This document shows positions 44,240-54,945 of a DNA stretch of 64,000 nucleotides, in pieces. The notes beneath the pieces are model-generated. The model saw only the letters and a list, made by a program, of their open reading frames with translations. It was not told the origin of the DNA and did not search any database. Positions within the stretch are counted from its first letter, which is position 1; each line of letters begins with the position of its first letter. The DNA comes from Prunus persica. Taxonomy: Eukaryota > Streptophyta > Magnoliopsida > Rosales > Rosaceae. The stretch covers positions 1,870,065 through 1,934,064 of the forward strand of contig NC_034010.1 of NCBI RefSeq assembly GCF_000346465.2, written 5' to 3'. The translations under genes were made by a program, and so were the position numbers.

Positions 44240-46076
44240 AGTAAAGAAGTTGTAGCGGTAAGTTGTGTTGTGTACATGTCCGGAGTATGGATGAGCCGTG
44301 GTCAATTAACTTGGATGTTGTCATGGATACCAAAATTTAGCAGAATACATATATGTATTATATATGGGAACAAACCCAGCATAGATGGGACCACCATGCA
44401 TATGCATGATGCATATCTCTGAATCAACCGCTGCCAATTAATCTCTGTAATTTGACCAACCTATTTTTGTTTTGATTCAAACATTTTTCTCTCTTTCGAT
44501 CCTCGGTTGGCCTTTTGGGTTTTCTGCTCAAAGGCAAAGGCCATTATTATGTCACACTGTCTTTTTCACACCTACATACTTTATGATTTTACTCAATGAA
44601 AAGATTGTGGAGTTTCTTTATTTGCATGTATTTAAAGATTATTATAATTTTCTCTTGACAAAGTGATAATTAAAATAATTTAAGGGAGATTCACTATTAT
44701 ACCCAATATGGGGGCCCAAATTATAAAAATACCCTATATAAAATGGACTTTAGAAACACACCCAAAGCCCATTTACAATATAACAAAAAAGCTTTTAACT
44801 TCTTATAAATTACAAAACTGCCATCAATTTCTTAAAACAAGCCCAACCCCAAAATCTCATAAAAATACCCAAAGCACTCAATAGGGCATCAAAGTAATTT
44901 AATAATCAATATTAAATTCAATAAGGCCAGCTATCATTTTTTGGGTTTGTTTATAGGAATTCAATTGTGTAGGGTTTATTTATAATAGTAGTGCTAGAAA
45001 TAGGTATATCACTAAATATCTCATAATTTAAATGTACGAGAGGAGGATCAATATCAAGTGTATGAGAGTAGACACACTCTCTTAGTCAACTCACCTAACT
45101 CTCAACTCATGTCTATTTGAAGATTATTAGATGGAATGGAGTGAGTATTGACCATGTCAAGTCCAGCGCTAATGATACACCCCTGGATGCATCGGTTCAT
45201 AAATACAACTAGATCACCGCTATTTAAGATTTAACAAACAGAAAAAAAAGGCAGGGCCAATGGGGCCCATCCCATTTCAAGAAATGGCGCTGAGGCTGAC
45301 TTAGAAGTTCCCTCTTGCTGTCGTTAATTAGCGCTTTGTCATCCCTGCTTCTACTCCATGAGGGCTCTCCAGCAGCGGCATCTCCCTCAAGCACTCCTTC
45401 GCTAATGACACGTTAAACTAACGCACGTAAATTTTGAGTTTCATTGCGTCTGCTGTCTGGAGGATGATTACCTCGTTGCATTCCAAACTTCTTTATTGGC
45501 AGTGATTACACAGGTTTGCTTTCACAATTTTTTTCACAGTATTCATGGGTGGACAACGGTAATTTTTCTTTCACATTTTTTAATGTGTTATTTTCTATTG
45601 GTTAATTTTTATTTTATTTTACGGTTTTGCTCTGTTTTTTAGTTTTCTTTTGTTATTTTTCGGCATTTCTAGAGTTTTTTATTTTATTTTATTTTTATGT
45701 TTGTATTTTTTTTAAAAAAATTATTTGATAATTTAAATGGAAATTGAAATTCAGATGACATAAAAAAATTTTTGGCAAGATTTATACAGCAAGGGTTTTT
45801 TTTTTTTTTTTTTTCCTCACAATAGAGCTTGTCACCAGGCTACGCAACCAGTCTCATTGCAATTTCCCTTTAGAACGTTATAATGACACATCTTATAGCA
45901 GGTTGGTTGGTGCTTCAATTACTTGAATGCAATGGGAGATGAGATTTGATAGGGGAAATTTGCCACGCATAGAAACTTTTTGTTTGATGGCCTAAATAAA
46001 ATAACCAAAATCAATTCAGATGAGATATGTTAGCAATCCTTTTGTTTAGTATAATTAGTTCCCTTTTTCCATACTA
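44240..46076. other. Intergenic, with one possible MITE
   Basis: A segment at about 44693-44996 starts cactattatacccaatatggg and ends gggtttatttataatagtag, as in short MITEs, but no target duplication was identified. 45240-45470 is GC-richer without a recognisable frame; 45540-45830 is T-rich. Confidence 0.35.
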
Positions 46077-46572
46077 CTACTCGAACACATCATAACCTGA
46101 ACTAAAATCCTCATTGACAACAGAATCAGCATCTTTCATTAGCTCAGTTAATCCATCCAACAGAAGGTAAATGTCATTTCTCAGCTCATTTGTTGTGTCC
46201 CCCACCAAAAACTGGGAGAATCCACCGCCCACATCAACCCAAGCACAGCCAGGAGCCTTCCTCACACCCAAGTCCCTCATGAAAGTCCTCACTCTCGCTA
46301 GCTTGTTCCAACAACCAGCAGCAGCATACATGCAATTAACACGTAGTAACCAGAATTTTCAGGTCTTATTTCCAACAGCTTCTCTGCTGCCCATTCCCCT
46401 ATATCTATATTTCCATGGATCCGACAATCTCCAAGAAGAGTAGCCCAAATTGCAGAAGTTGGCCTGTAAGGCATCCTTGTGATAATCTCCTCTGCTTTAT
46501 TTAATAGACCAGCCCTCCCGTAAAGATCAACCATGCAAACATAGTGCTCCAAACGGGGAGTTATACCGTATA
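46077..46572 (-). pseudogene. PPR protein gene, C-terminal part (split by retrotransposon)
   Basis: Minus-strand sequence from 46572 reads [20 protein letters not shown], then [20 protein letters not shown] and [20 protein letters not shown], then, after a one-frame shift near 46325, [20 protein letters not shown] and GVRKAPGCAWVDVGGG. These are the last PPR repeats plus the E/E+ domains of a PLS-class pentatricopeptide repeat protein, normally an organellar RNA-editing or processing factor. The 5' side is cut exactly at the LTR edge (46573). The matching upstream part lies at 54419-54775, and roughly 50 codons between them are missing. Confidence 0.88.
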
Positions 46573-47512
46573 TGTGGGAGCAAATTTTCCCACGAGAATA
46601 TTCGATTGCAAAGATTCTTCTTCCTTCGCCGTCACTTTCTCCCTGCAAAATAGAATAAATAAGAGGACCACACTCGGGGGGTGTTGGCCAAAGGCCCTTC
46701 GATGCCTAAATTAGTTCAAGAGTTTAAAAGAAAAACAGTAGCTAACTAGGGTACGGAGATGTGTTTAAGGTGTAAACCGAGCGGCCGGAGCCTTATGTAA
46801 AAGAGAGGGAGAGAGGAGGTGGCTAGGGTTTGAGAGAAATTTTCTGTAGAGTTTCAATAGTAATTCTGACGTACCTCAACCCTTGTGTGTGGCCATCTTT
46901 TTATAGTGGTCTTGGAGGCTAGGGTTTCAGAGGAATAATTCCGTAGATGGAAGAGAATTATTCCTCCCCTATATGGAATTGATTTGATTTATTAGGGATT
47001 TGATTTATTATGGTAAATCAAATCCCTAATTGTGGCAGGTATCAAATCAAATCCTAATTTAATTAGGTAACTCCTAATTTAATTGGGAATTGTGGTATGA
47101 ATCAAATCAATTCTCAACCTAATTAGGTAACGTTCCATTTAATTGGGTAATCCCCAATTAAATTGAGTAACTCCCAAGTAGGTTGATTAATTCTCAATTA
47201 GGTCAAATAATCCCAAAATGGAAGGAATTATTTGACCAAGGGTCTAATTTAATTCGGTCCCCAGAAATGCCCTCTAGCTTCTGCATGGTGCGTGGTGGCA
47301 TGTAGGAGATGTAAATTATCCGTTGGGCTGTCTAGCTGTAACTGGGCTTCCTTCAGTGAGTTGGACTCCTTTTGCAGATTGGGTTCCCAATTAGAGTGAG
47401 CTTTCGACTGTTTTTGGAGTTAGGTTCTCAGTAGGAATGGGCTTGCGATTCCTTCTTGACCTAGGATGCCCAACCTGTGTAAATGCGGGGCTTCTCTTCA
47501 CTCTTCTTCACA
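46573..47512 (-). mobile_element. Ty3/gypsy LTR, copy 1 (element's 3' LTR)
   Basis: Read on the minus strand the LTR starts TGTGAAGAAG (47512) and ends GCTCCCACA (46573), with a TATA box (CACTATAAAAAG) near 46906. Long stretches consist of degenerate caattaaattgg/taattaggtt words. About 940 bp. The same sequence recurs at 52857-53434 (partial, same strand) and 53450-54418 (opposite strand). Confidence 0.85.
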
Positions 47513-48012
47513 TCGCAAACTTAACTTCTCTACTTTCTAGCTTAAGACAGATATTGGAGAATTCGTACTGCTTGTCGAAGAAAGGAGTCACCGTGCATCC
47601 CAAGGTAAGTCGAGCACGTATGTTTCTTTTTCTTCGTCTTTTCTTCTTTTTTGTGGCGAAGGCCAGCTAGGGGAAGCTTGGCTGGTTGTCGTCGTGGCAA
47701 TGGCTGGCACTGAGCAGCACCCGTGATGGAGCAGGTGTGCGCAGGTGGACTAGCTGCTCCCTATCGTCACAGGTCTAGGCTGGAGTGTGCTTGGCCTCAT
47801 GCGTTGCGAGCCGCATCAGTTGAGCGGGTATTGGGAGGAAGTCGGTGGTCTGCCCCCTGCCCAGGATGTTGAGAGATAGACGCAAAATAGTCTAGACTCT
47901 GATGATCTGTCAGTTGGGCAGGAGAAGTGTTCTGTCGGTATTCCTCATAAATAAAAAAAAGGTTGTCGCCAAGTCCTCAAGAGATGAAGCTACTTCTTCG
48001 TAGGCGAAGAAT

Positions 48013-48616
48013 GTGTCTCCATTGAGGAAGAATCCAAAGCTCCCTTATGCTGGGAAGACTCAAGTGAGGTATGTTCCATCGTCATCTGCTGGGGTCAAAC
48101 ATCTTGTTTGTGCTGATATCAGGAACGTTGGTGGTACGCACAGTGCTCGGGATGTTCTACTCAAGCCTCATGCTGACAAGTTTGAAAACAATAATCTGCT
48201 CCGTAGAATAGCCCGTGCTCGATCTAGCTCACCTGCTGAGAGGCAAATAGATGCAGATATTCTTCTTCGAAGTTCGGGTCGTCTGCCTTAGTCAAAGGAT
48301 GGAGACTGAACTAGAAGGTCTGCTCATAATCCAGCTGTTGAGTCACGGGCAGTCAAGTGTGGAGTTGACTTCATTGGAGGTGAGGGTGGCGGTAGCTAAG
48401 GAGACGAGAGAGTCATCTCCCAGGGCGAAAGGCTCTTCTGCAACGTCAGTGGCTGATCCCAAGGTGGACAAGTCTAGCCCTGTAGGGGATGCAATTGTGT
48501 CTGATCTACTCAAGATGAACTTTCTGTCAAGTCCGTCTGCTTGTTTCAAGCTGGTTGATCATATCCATCAGGCTGGTGATCTTGAGATAGTCTCAAGTCT
48601 TCTATTAGAAAAATAA
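48013..48616 (+). pseudogene. Antisense ORF segments of the second gypsy element
   Basis: Plus strand, opposite to gag-pol: open segments 48013-48291 and 48251-48616 in different frames. The second ends in DAIVSDLLKMNFLSS, CFKLVDHIHQAGDLEIVSSL and a stop. An upstream stretch at 47500-47603 ends at a good donor (CCCAAG|GTAAGT), hinting at a spliced transcript. Position between pol and the 3' LTR matches antisense ORFs of Tat elements. I recognise no domain. Confidence 0.45.
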
Positions 48617-48948
48617 AGGGAAGCAACATTTCATCTGCTTCAAAAGGTAGTAGTTCTTGCTGTTGAAACTATCTGAAACTCGTCTGCTGTTGCCCCCTCT
48701 TCTGTTGTTGACTTGGTTAGTCCAAGAGATGCCTACTTCTGTCTTGAGCGCAAGAATGCAAGAATGCGTACAAGCTGGGCTACTTGGACTGCTAAAATGG
48801 AAATAATCCCTTCTATGCCATTGATGATGGAGACATCGAGATGCTCTGTTTTGGCTTGCTTCCTATGCAGAGTAAGCATGTTAATATTGTGAGCATGGAA
48901 GAAGCTGAAGAGCAGACGGTCGAAGAGGCGATAGCTGAAGAGGATGAA

Positions 48949-50014
48949 TTATGCTACGAAGTCTGCTAAAGCCTGGGCTTTTATTGCAGCTTTTGGCCGA
49001 TAGAGGAGGTCATACTGGCTTAGCTCTATAGCCCACTTCATGAGTCGCTGAGAAGCGTCAGGGCTGTGGATGATTGATCTTAAAGGAAAGTCGGTCATAA
49101 CGATGACTCGATGAGCTTGGTAGTAGGGTAATTTCGGGTGGCGAGTCTCTGCATCGAGGAAAGCTTTTGACATTTAGAATATCGGATGTTGGGCCCCTAG
49201 CTCTTCTCGGATGAGAGCTGAACTGACAGCTGAGTTCGACACTGTCCAGGTACACGAACAAGTCCTCACCAGGGACTGGCTTTGAGAGCAGGAGAGGTGA
49301 AGTGAGATAAGTCTTCAGATTCTGGAAAGCTGCTTCGCACTTCTCGTCCCATTTGTCTCTTTGTCCTTTCTTTAAAGCTTTGAAGAATGGTTTGCACTTG
49401 TCGGTTGATCTCGAGAGGAATCGGTTGAGGGCCGCTGCTCTGCCCGTCAGACTCTGTATCTCCTTCACCTTGGAGGGCAACTTCATCTCGAGAATGGCTT
49501 TGATTTGACGTGGGTGTGCCTCGATACCTCGTTGTGTGACTAGGTATCCCAAGAATCGGCTAGAGGATACACCAAACGTGCATTTAATCGGATTCAACTT
49601 CATGCAATACTAGCGAAGCAGGCTGAATACCTCGACAAGATTTTTGATGTGATCTGCACGTTTTGGGGCTTTGACCAGCATGTCATCCACGTAGACTTCC
49701 ATAGTTTTGGGGTTTGTGTAATCGACGCAGACTCTACATTTGCCCTTTTCTTGTTTCACTACCAGAACAACGTTGGCAAGCCATTCTGAGTATGAGACCT
49801 ATTCGATGAAGCCGGCAGCTAGGAGTTTGTTAATCTCAGCTTTGATAATTGCGACGCGCTCGGGAGAAAAGTTGCGTCTTTTTTGCGCCACTGGCTTGCA
49901 AGCAAGGTTGATGTAGAGTCGATGACAGATGATGTTCAGGTTAATGCCAGGCATATCTAATGGCGACCATGCGAACATGTCTTTGTTGTTCTGGAGGAAG
50001 GTGGTCAGCTCCAC
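48949..50014 (-). pseudogene. Gypsy reverse transcriptase/RNase H with internal deletion
   Basis: From 50014: MELTTFLQNNKDMFAWSPLD and the RT N-terminal block; a TAG near 49800; SEWLANVVLVVKQEKGKCRV; then VDYTNPK jumps near 49708 directly to VYVDDMLVK, skipping the palm region between. YVDD is intact. The frame then passes CTFGVSSSRFLGYLVTQRGI (after stops near 49610) and the RNase H-like end VMTDFPLRSIIHSP, RPKAAIKAQALADFVA. Not functional. Confidence 0.85.
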
Positions 50015-50359
50015 CTTCTCTTCTATCTGGCTAGTCAGGATCCAAGGGTATTAACTCAACGTCATCTTCGGGTTTCCATCCTTCTTCAGGAGAGACCTCG
50101 AGACAAATTTCCTCGACTTAGTCTTGAAGCTTTGATTTTTATAAGGGAGCAAGATTCGGTTGTTCAACCTCCTTCAGATCTGCCTGGCTCACAGGGAGGA
50201 ACTGCGCATGTTTGCTTTTCTTCAGCCCTTGGGCGGAGCATTTCCTTGCCATTGATTGATTGCTATTGATTTGGCCGACACCGCCCCTAGGGATTGGGTA
50301 CCGAATTTTCTGATGTGTGGCGGAGGTGATGGCGTTGATCTTGCCGACCCATGGTCTAC

Positions 50360-52872
50360 CTAGAATGCCGTTGTATGGTGGACCTCATTAATGACCATGA
50401 ATGTTTGCAAGCTGATTATAGGTGGGGAGTAGATGTTGAGGTCTATCGTGCCCATGGTAACCGTTGTTGCACCAGTAAAGCCGGTCAGCGATCTGGCTAA
50501 TTTGTTGATCTTTGTCTGCAAGCTCATCTGTTGGATGACCGCCAGTTGTAAGATATTAGCTGCGCTGCCCTCTTCTATGTGGATTCGGTCGACCATGGCC
50601 TGAGCGATTTGAATGCTGATAACAAGGCGTCATTATATGACATGTCGAGGCCGATCATATCTTTCTTTTAGAAGCCGATCACAGGATCGTCTTCTGCTGG
50701 TGGAAGGTCAGTCAAGATTTGGGAGATCACAGTGGCCTGTTTGATGTTCTTCTTCTTTTCCTTGCTGGTCAGCCCAGACTCCTCAGAGTCGACTAGGATT
50801 GTGTTAATTCTTATGACTTTCTTGGGCGGCTCCTTGGCGATGTCACGATCTTTAATCCGCTGGATGGCCTGCTTCGCAATGAATTCCGTGCAGTGACCTT
50901 CTCTCACAAGTTTTTCAAGATGCATTTTCCAAGCGAAGCAGTCATTCGTAGTGTGCCCGTGCGTTCTATGGAAGGCACAATATTTGCTAGTATCCCTCTT
51001 TTCAGGCTTTCCTTTTAAAGGTGGTGGTCTTCTTACCCAAGGTTTATGCTTCACTTGGGCTAAGATTTGATGTATGGGGATGGTGAACTTGGTGTAGTTC
51101 TCTCCTGCCGTAGCGTCCCTTTGTGGGTGCGACCTGTGCTTGTCCTTGTTCCTGTTGCTAAATCCGTCGCTTCTTTGGCTTGCCCGCTTAGTCGGCTGAT
51201 CTTCCTACTTAGTAGACTTCTTTGCAGCAATTCAATCGTCATCCCAGAGCGCATAGCTTTCCGCGGTCACGTAAACCTCTGCCAAAGTCTAGTTAAGAGT
51301 GATAGTCAGCTGGCGATACAAGTCGTGCTCAGCCAGAAGTCCTTTCTTGAAAGCAGAGGACGCGATTTGGTCGTCACATCCTACAATGTTGGCCTTTTCT
51401 GCTTTGAATCTCTTGATGTAATCTCGAAGGGATTCGTCGGACTTCTTGCGCAGGTTGTATAGGTGGCAAGGGTTCTTGATTGTCCGGTAAGAGGTGTATT
51501 CTTTGGTAAAGACGTAAGTCAGCTCGTTGAAGCTGTTGATCGACCCAAATGGCAGAGTATGGAACCAGTCTTGGGCGGCTCCTTACAAGGTCATCGCCAA
51601 CACCTTGCACATCAGTGCGTTGTCGGTTTTGTGGAGGATCATGACACTTTTGAAGTGTTTTAGGTGGCTCTTGGGATCGGAATCCCCCTTGAAGTGTGTG
51701 AATGTGGGATTTAAAAATCGCTTCGGGGGAGCAGCCTACTCGATTTCGGCAATGAAATGCGTAGAGTTTGCCTAGTCTATCTCCTTACGTAGTGCATCTT
51801 CGAAATTTACTTTGGTCTTCAAGTCTCAAAGTCGGTCACTCACAAGCTTCTCAACGTCTTCCGCACACATTGCTGGTCAGCCACGTTGGCGACCTTTACA
51901 ATTTGGGTGATGCTGACTAACTTCCTCGTTGATTTCCAAGGGTCGACCTTCTCGCCTGCTCTGCCTAGGCAGCGTGTTGGTGGACTGCGCTTGCGAAGGA
52001 TTTTCTGTAGCTTGTCGACGAGAATCGATTCTTCGAGAGTGAGCAGCAGAGCGCCTTTTCTCATGGTCCACATTGTGAAGGTTATCCAGTTGATCTCCCT
52101 AGGGGCCTAGCCTTTGATTTACATTTCCCTGCCGGCCCAGGAGGGCGCGGATGTCAAGTCGTGGGCCCAGCCTTTCTCGCACGTTGTTCCTTAAACTCAA
52201 TATGCTCTGTGTGTGGCTCGTAAATGCTTGCGACATGTCGGCAGGCCAATCACGTTGTTGTCCCTCACTTTGTCTGCTTACTCCTGCTCGACTTGCTTGG
52301 TACCCATCGAGCTGCCTATCGGCGCGTTCGGCCAAGGTTTTGAGCCAAGCTTATTTGGTTGAGGAGCTGCCTCATTAGATTGCTTTAGTCGTCCATTCTC
52401 TGAGCTAGCTGGTCAACTCTTAGATTAAGGTATTCTTGACTTCGTGGATCGGGATGAGAGAAGTGTGTGGAGCCCAATTGGCTAAGGTTTCATCGGAGGT
52501 GTACGCGGGAGCGTGCGTTGAGCATGGAGGCAATGGAGGGAATGCTTGAAGTTGCTCCAAGATTGGGCCTAAGTCGGTAGTGGTAATGAGCCCACCTTGA
52601 TTAGAGGTTCCACCATGTTCGACGGCGGTGGCCGGTATGGTGGTCTCAACTGCAAGTCCGGTAAGTGGCACGGTGGTGAGAGGTGGTGTCATGTCGATCG
52701 CGGGATCGTGGGTGGAGTGGCTTTGGGCCGTCGCAGATTTAGCCATTGCGTCGGTTTTGCCTCTCGTCTTCTTGCTTCCAACCGTGGTTGTCTGGAAGGC
52801 TTCGGTGGATTGGAAAATAAGTTTGGAGCACGCTTTGAGTATATCTCGTGCTCTCGGAGCAAATTTCCCCAC
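50360..52872 (-). pseudogene. Gypsy gag and protease, decayed
   Basis: N-terminal frame 52872-52420, then degenerate linker. The core is FTHFKGDSDPKSHLKHFKSV, GAAQDWFHTLPFGSINSF and RKKSDESLRDYIKRFKAEK. After it come a CxxHx4Hx4C-like motif (CAFHRTHGHTTNDC, 50970) and a protease whose active site reads HIEEGSAANIL, Glu in place of the catalytic Asp of the family's VDxGSSADIL. Stops include several TAG/TAA at expected Gln codons and TGA at an expected Arg. Confidence 0.8.
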
Positions 52873-53434
52873 AAGAATATTCGATTACAAAGATTCCTCT
52901 TCCTTCTTCGCCGCCTCTTTCTCCATGCAAAATAGAATAAATAAGAGGATCACACCCGATGAGGTGTTGGCCAAAGGCCCTTCGATGCCTAAATTAGTTC
53001 AAGAGTTTGTAAGAAAAACACTAGCTAACTAAGGTACGAAGATGTGTTTAAGGTGTAAACCGGGTGGCCGGAGCCTTATGTAAAAGAGAGGGAGAAAGGA
53101 GGTGGCTAGGGTTTGAGAGGAATTTTCTGTAGAGTTTCAATAGTAATTCTGACGTACCTCAACCCTTGTGTGTGGCCATCTTTTTATAGTGGTCTTGGAG
53201 GCTAGAGTTTCAGAGGAATAATTCCGTAGATGGAAGGAATTATTCCTCCCCTATTTGGAATTGATTTGATTAATTAGGGATTTGATTTATTATGGTAAAT
53301 CAAATCCTTAATTGTGGTAGGTATCAAATTAAATCCTAATTTAATTGGGAATTGTGGTAGGAATCAAATCAATTCTCAACCTAATTAGGTAACGTTCCAT
53401 TTAATAGAGTAATCCCCAATTAAATTGAGTAGAG
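52857..53434 (-). mobile_element. Ty3/gypsy LTR, copy 2 (5' LTR, truncated)
   Basis: Matches copy 1 from the LTR end (ggggaaatttgctcc) up to the taaattgagta word at 53434, i.e. about the last 580 bases of the LTR on the minus strand; the first 360 or so are missing. It directly meets the inverted copy 3. Confidence 0.85.
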
Positions 53435-53449
53435 ACGTTAAGTTTGCGA

Positions 53450-54125
53450 TGTGAAGAAAAGTGAAGAGAAGCCCTGCATTTACACAGGTTGGGCATCTTA
53501 GGTCAAAAAGGAATCGCAAGCTCATTCCTACTAAGAACCCAACTCCAAGAACAGTCAAAAGCTAACTCCAATTGGGAACCTAATCTGCAAAAAGAGTCCA
53601 ACTCACTCAAGGAAGCCTAGTTACAGCTTGACAGCCCAACAGATAATTCACATCTCCTACATGCCACCACGCGCCATGCAGAATCTGGGAGGCATTTGTG
53701 GGAACCGAATTAAATCAGACCCTAGGTCAAATAATTCCTTCCATTTGAGGATTATTTGACCTAATTGGGAATTAATCAACCTAATTGGGAGTTACTCAAT
53801 TTAATTGGGGATTGCCCAATTAAATGGAACGTTACCTAATTAGGTTGAGAATTGATTTGATTCCTACCACAATTCCCAATTAAATGAGGAGTTACCTAAT
53901 TAAATTACCACAATTAGGGATTTGATTTACCCTAATAAATCAAATCCCTAATTAATCAAATCAATTCCAAATAGGGGAGGAATAATTCCCTTCCATCTAC
54001 AGAATTATTCCTCTGAAACCCTAGCCTCCAAGACCACTATAAAAGGATAGCCACACACAAGGGTTGAGGTACGTCTAAAATTCCTACTGAAACTCTGCAG
54101 AAAATTTCTCTCAAACCCTAGCCAC

Positions 54126-54194
<69 letters not shown>

Positions 54195-54418
54195 TAAAGC
54201 TCCGACCGCCCGGTTTACACCTAAAACACATCTCCGTACCCTAGATAGCTAGTGTTCTTCTTACAAACTCTTGAACTAATTTAGGCATCGGAGGGCCTTT
54301 GGCCAACACCCCCGGGTGTGGTCCTCTTATTTGTTTTATTTTGCAGGGAGAAAGAGACGGCAAGGAAGAAAGGGGAATCTTTCTAATCGAATATTCTCGT
54401 GGGGAAATTTGCTTCACA
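53450..54418 (+). mobile_element. Ty3/gypsy LTR, copy 3, inverted
   Basis: Plus-strand LTR of about 969 bp from TGTGAAGAAAAG to GCTTCACA, TATA box (CACTATAAAAGG) near 54037. The bases just before it (gtagagacgttaagtttgcga) equal the sequence preceding copy 1 on the other strand, so it is also a 3' LTR with a scrap of internal sequence. It contains a 62-base (CT)n run at 54131-54191 absent from the other copies. Flanking pentamers do not match those of copy 1. Confidence 0.85.
54131..54191. repeat. (CT)31 microsatellite inside LTR copy 3
   Basis: Pure CT run. Copies 1 and 2 have only agagagggagagagg at the matching place, so expansion occurred in this copy. Confidence 0.95.
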
Positions 54419-54775
54419 TACTCCATATCCTGCAATCATTGAAGTATAAGTTAATTCATCTCGCTTAGACATTGAATCAAATACTCATTTAGCTTCTAAA
54501 ATTTTGCCTGATCTGGCATACATGTCCACAAGAGCATTCCACAGAAGTAAATAATCATCAAACACTACACGTTTTATTATGTAGCAGTGGAACTCCGTGT
54601 TGAAGATTCGCTACCCAAGCACAGAGGGGAAGGATGCTGGCAATTGTAATGTAATTAGATTCAATTCCAGAACACAACATCTCCCTAAATAAGACTTCTG
54701 AGTTCGAAACCTCCAATCCCTCCAACTCACTTATGTAGTGATGTGCAAGGTGCAAGGTAAGGCTGCACCTATATG
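54419..54775 (-). pseudogene. PPR protein gene, upstream part
   Basis: Minus-strand reading: [33 protein letters not shown], then after a frame shift [33 protein letters not shown], a stop, VFDSMSKRDELTYTSMIAGY and GV, where the LTR begins. These are PPR repeats that precede the 46077-46572 part. The extreme 5' end of the gene is also gone; sequence before 54775 does not continue the family. Confidence 0.82.
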
Positions 54776-54945
54776 CTTCTCCCAGACTCTGTTTTCCTGC
54801 CTCTCCATGTGCAGGAAATGCGGCTGCAAGTGAGAGAGGGCATTAACTTCATATACATTGTTTGCTTATTCCCTAATAGCTTAAGCTTTTGGGATTTAGT
54901 GGTTGCCTTACAATTATATGAGATTGAGTATCTAATTTCTTACAG

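Larger units (their letters stand above)
47513..52856 (-). mobile_element. Ty3/gypsy internal region with gag, broken PR and RT, no integrase
   Basis: Minus strand, right to left: gag (52850-50680), protease (about 50600-50360), RT (50014-49560), RNase H (to 48949), then a 3' region with a plus-strand antisense ORF. The Tat-like wording of the parts and the antisense ORF match the layout of the 21-29 kb element. Integrase is absent. RT lacks about 100 residues. Several C-to-T-type stops occur. Non-autonomous. Confidence 0.8.

Noticed and set aside
44693..44996. Confident MITE call
   Set aside because: Terminal inverted similarity is short and no target duplication was found; kept only as a possibility in the intergenic entry.
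52628..53032. Plus-strand frame of 134 codons
   Set aside because: Antisense shadow of gypsy gag and LTR sequence, without splice or family support.
54005..54193. Arg/Glu-repeat minus-strand frame in LTR copy 3
   Set aside because: Translation of the (CT)31 microsatellite.
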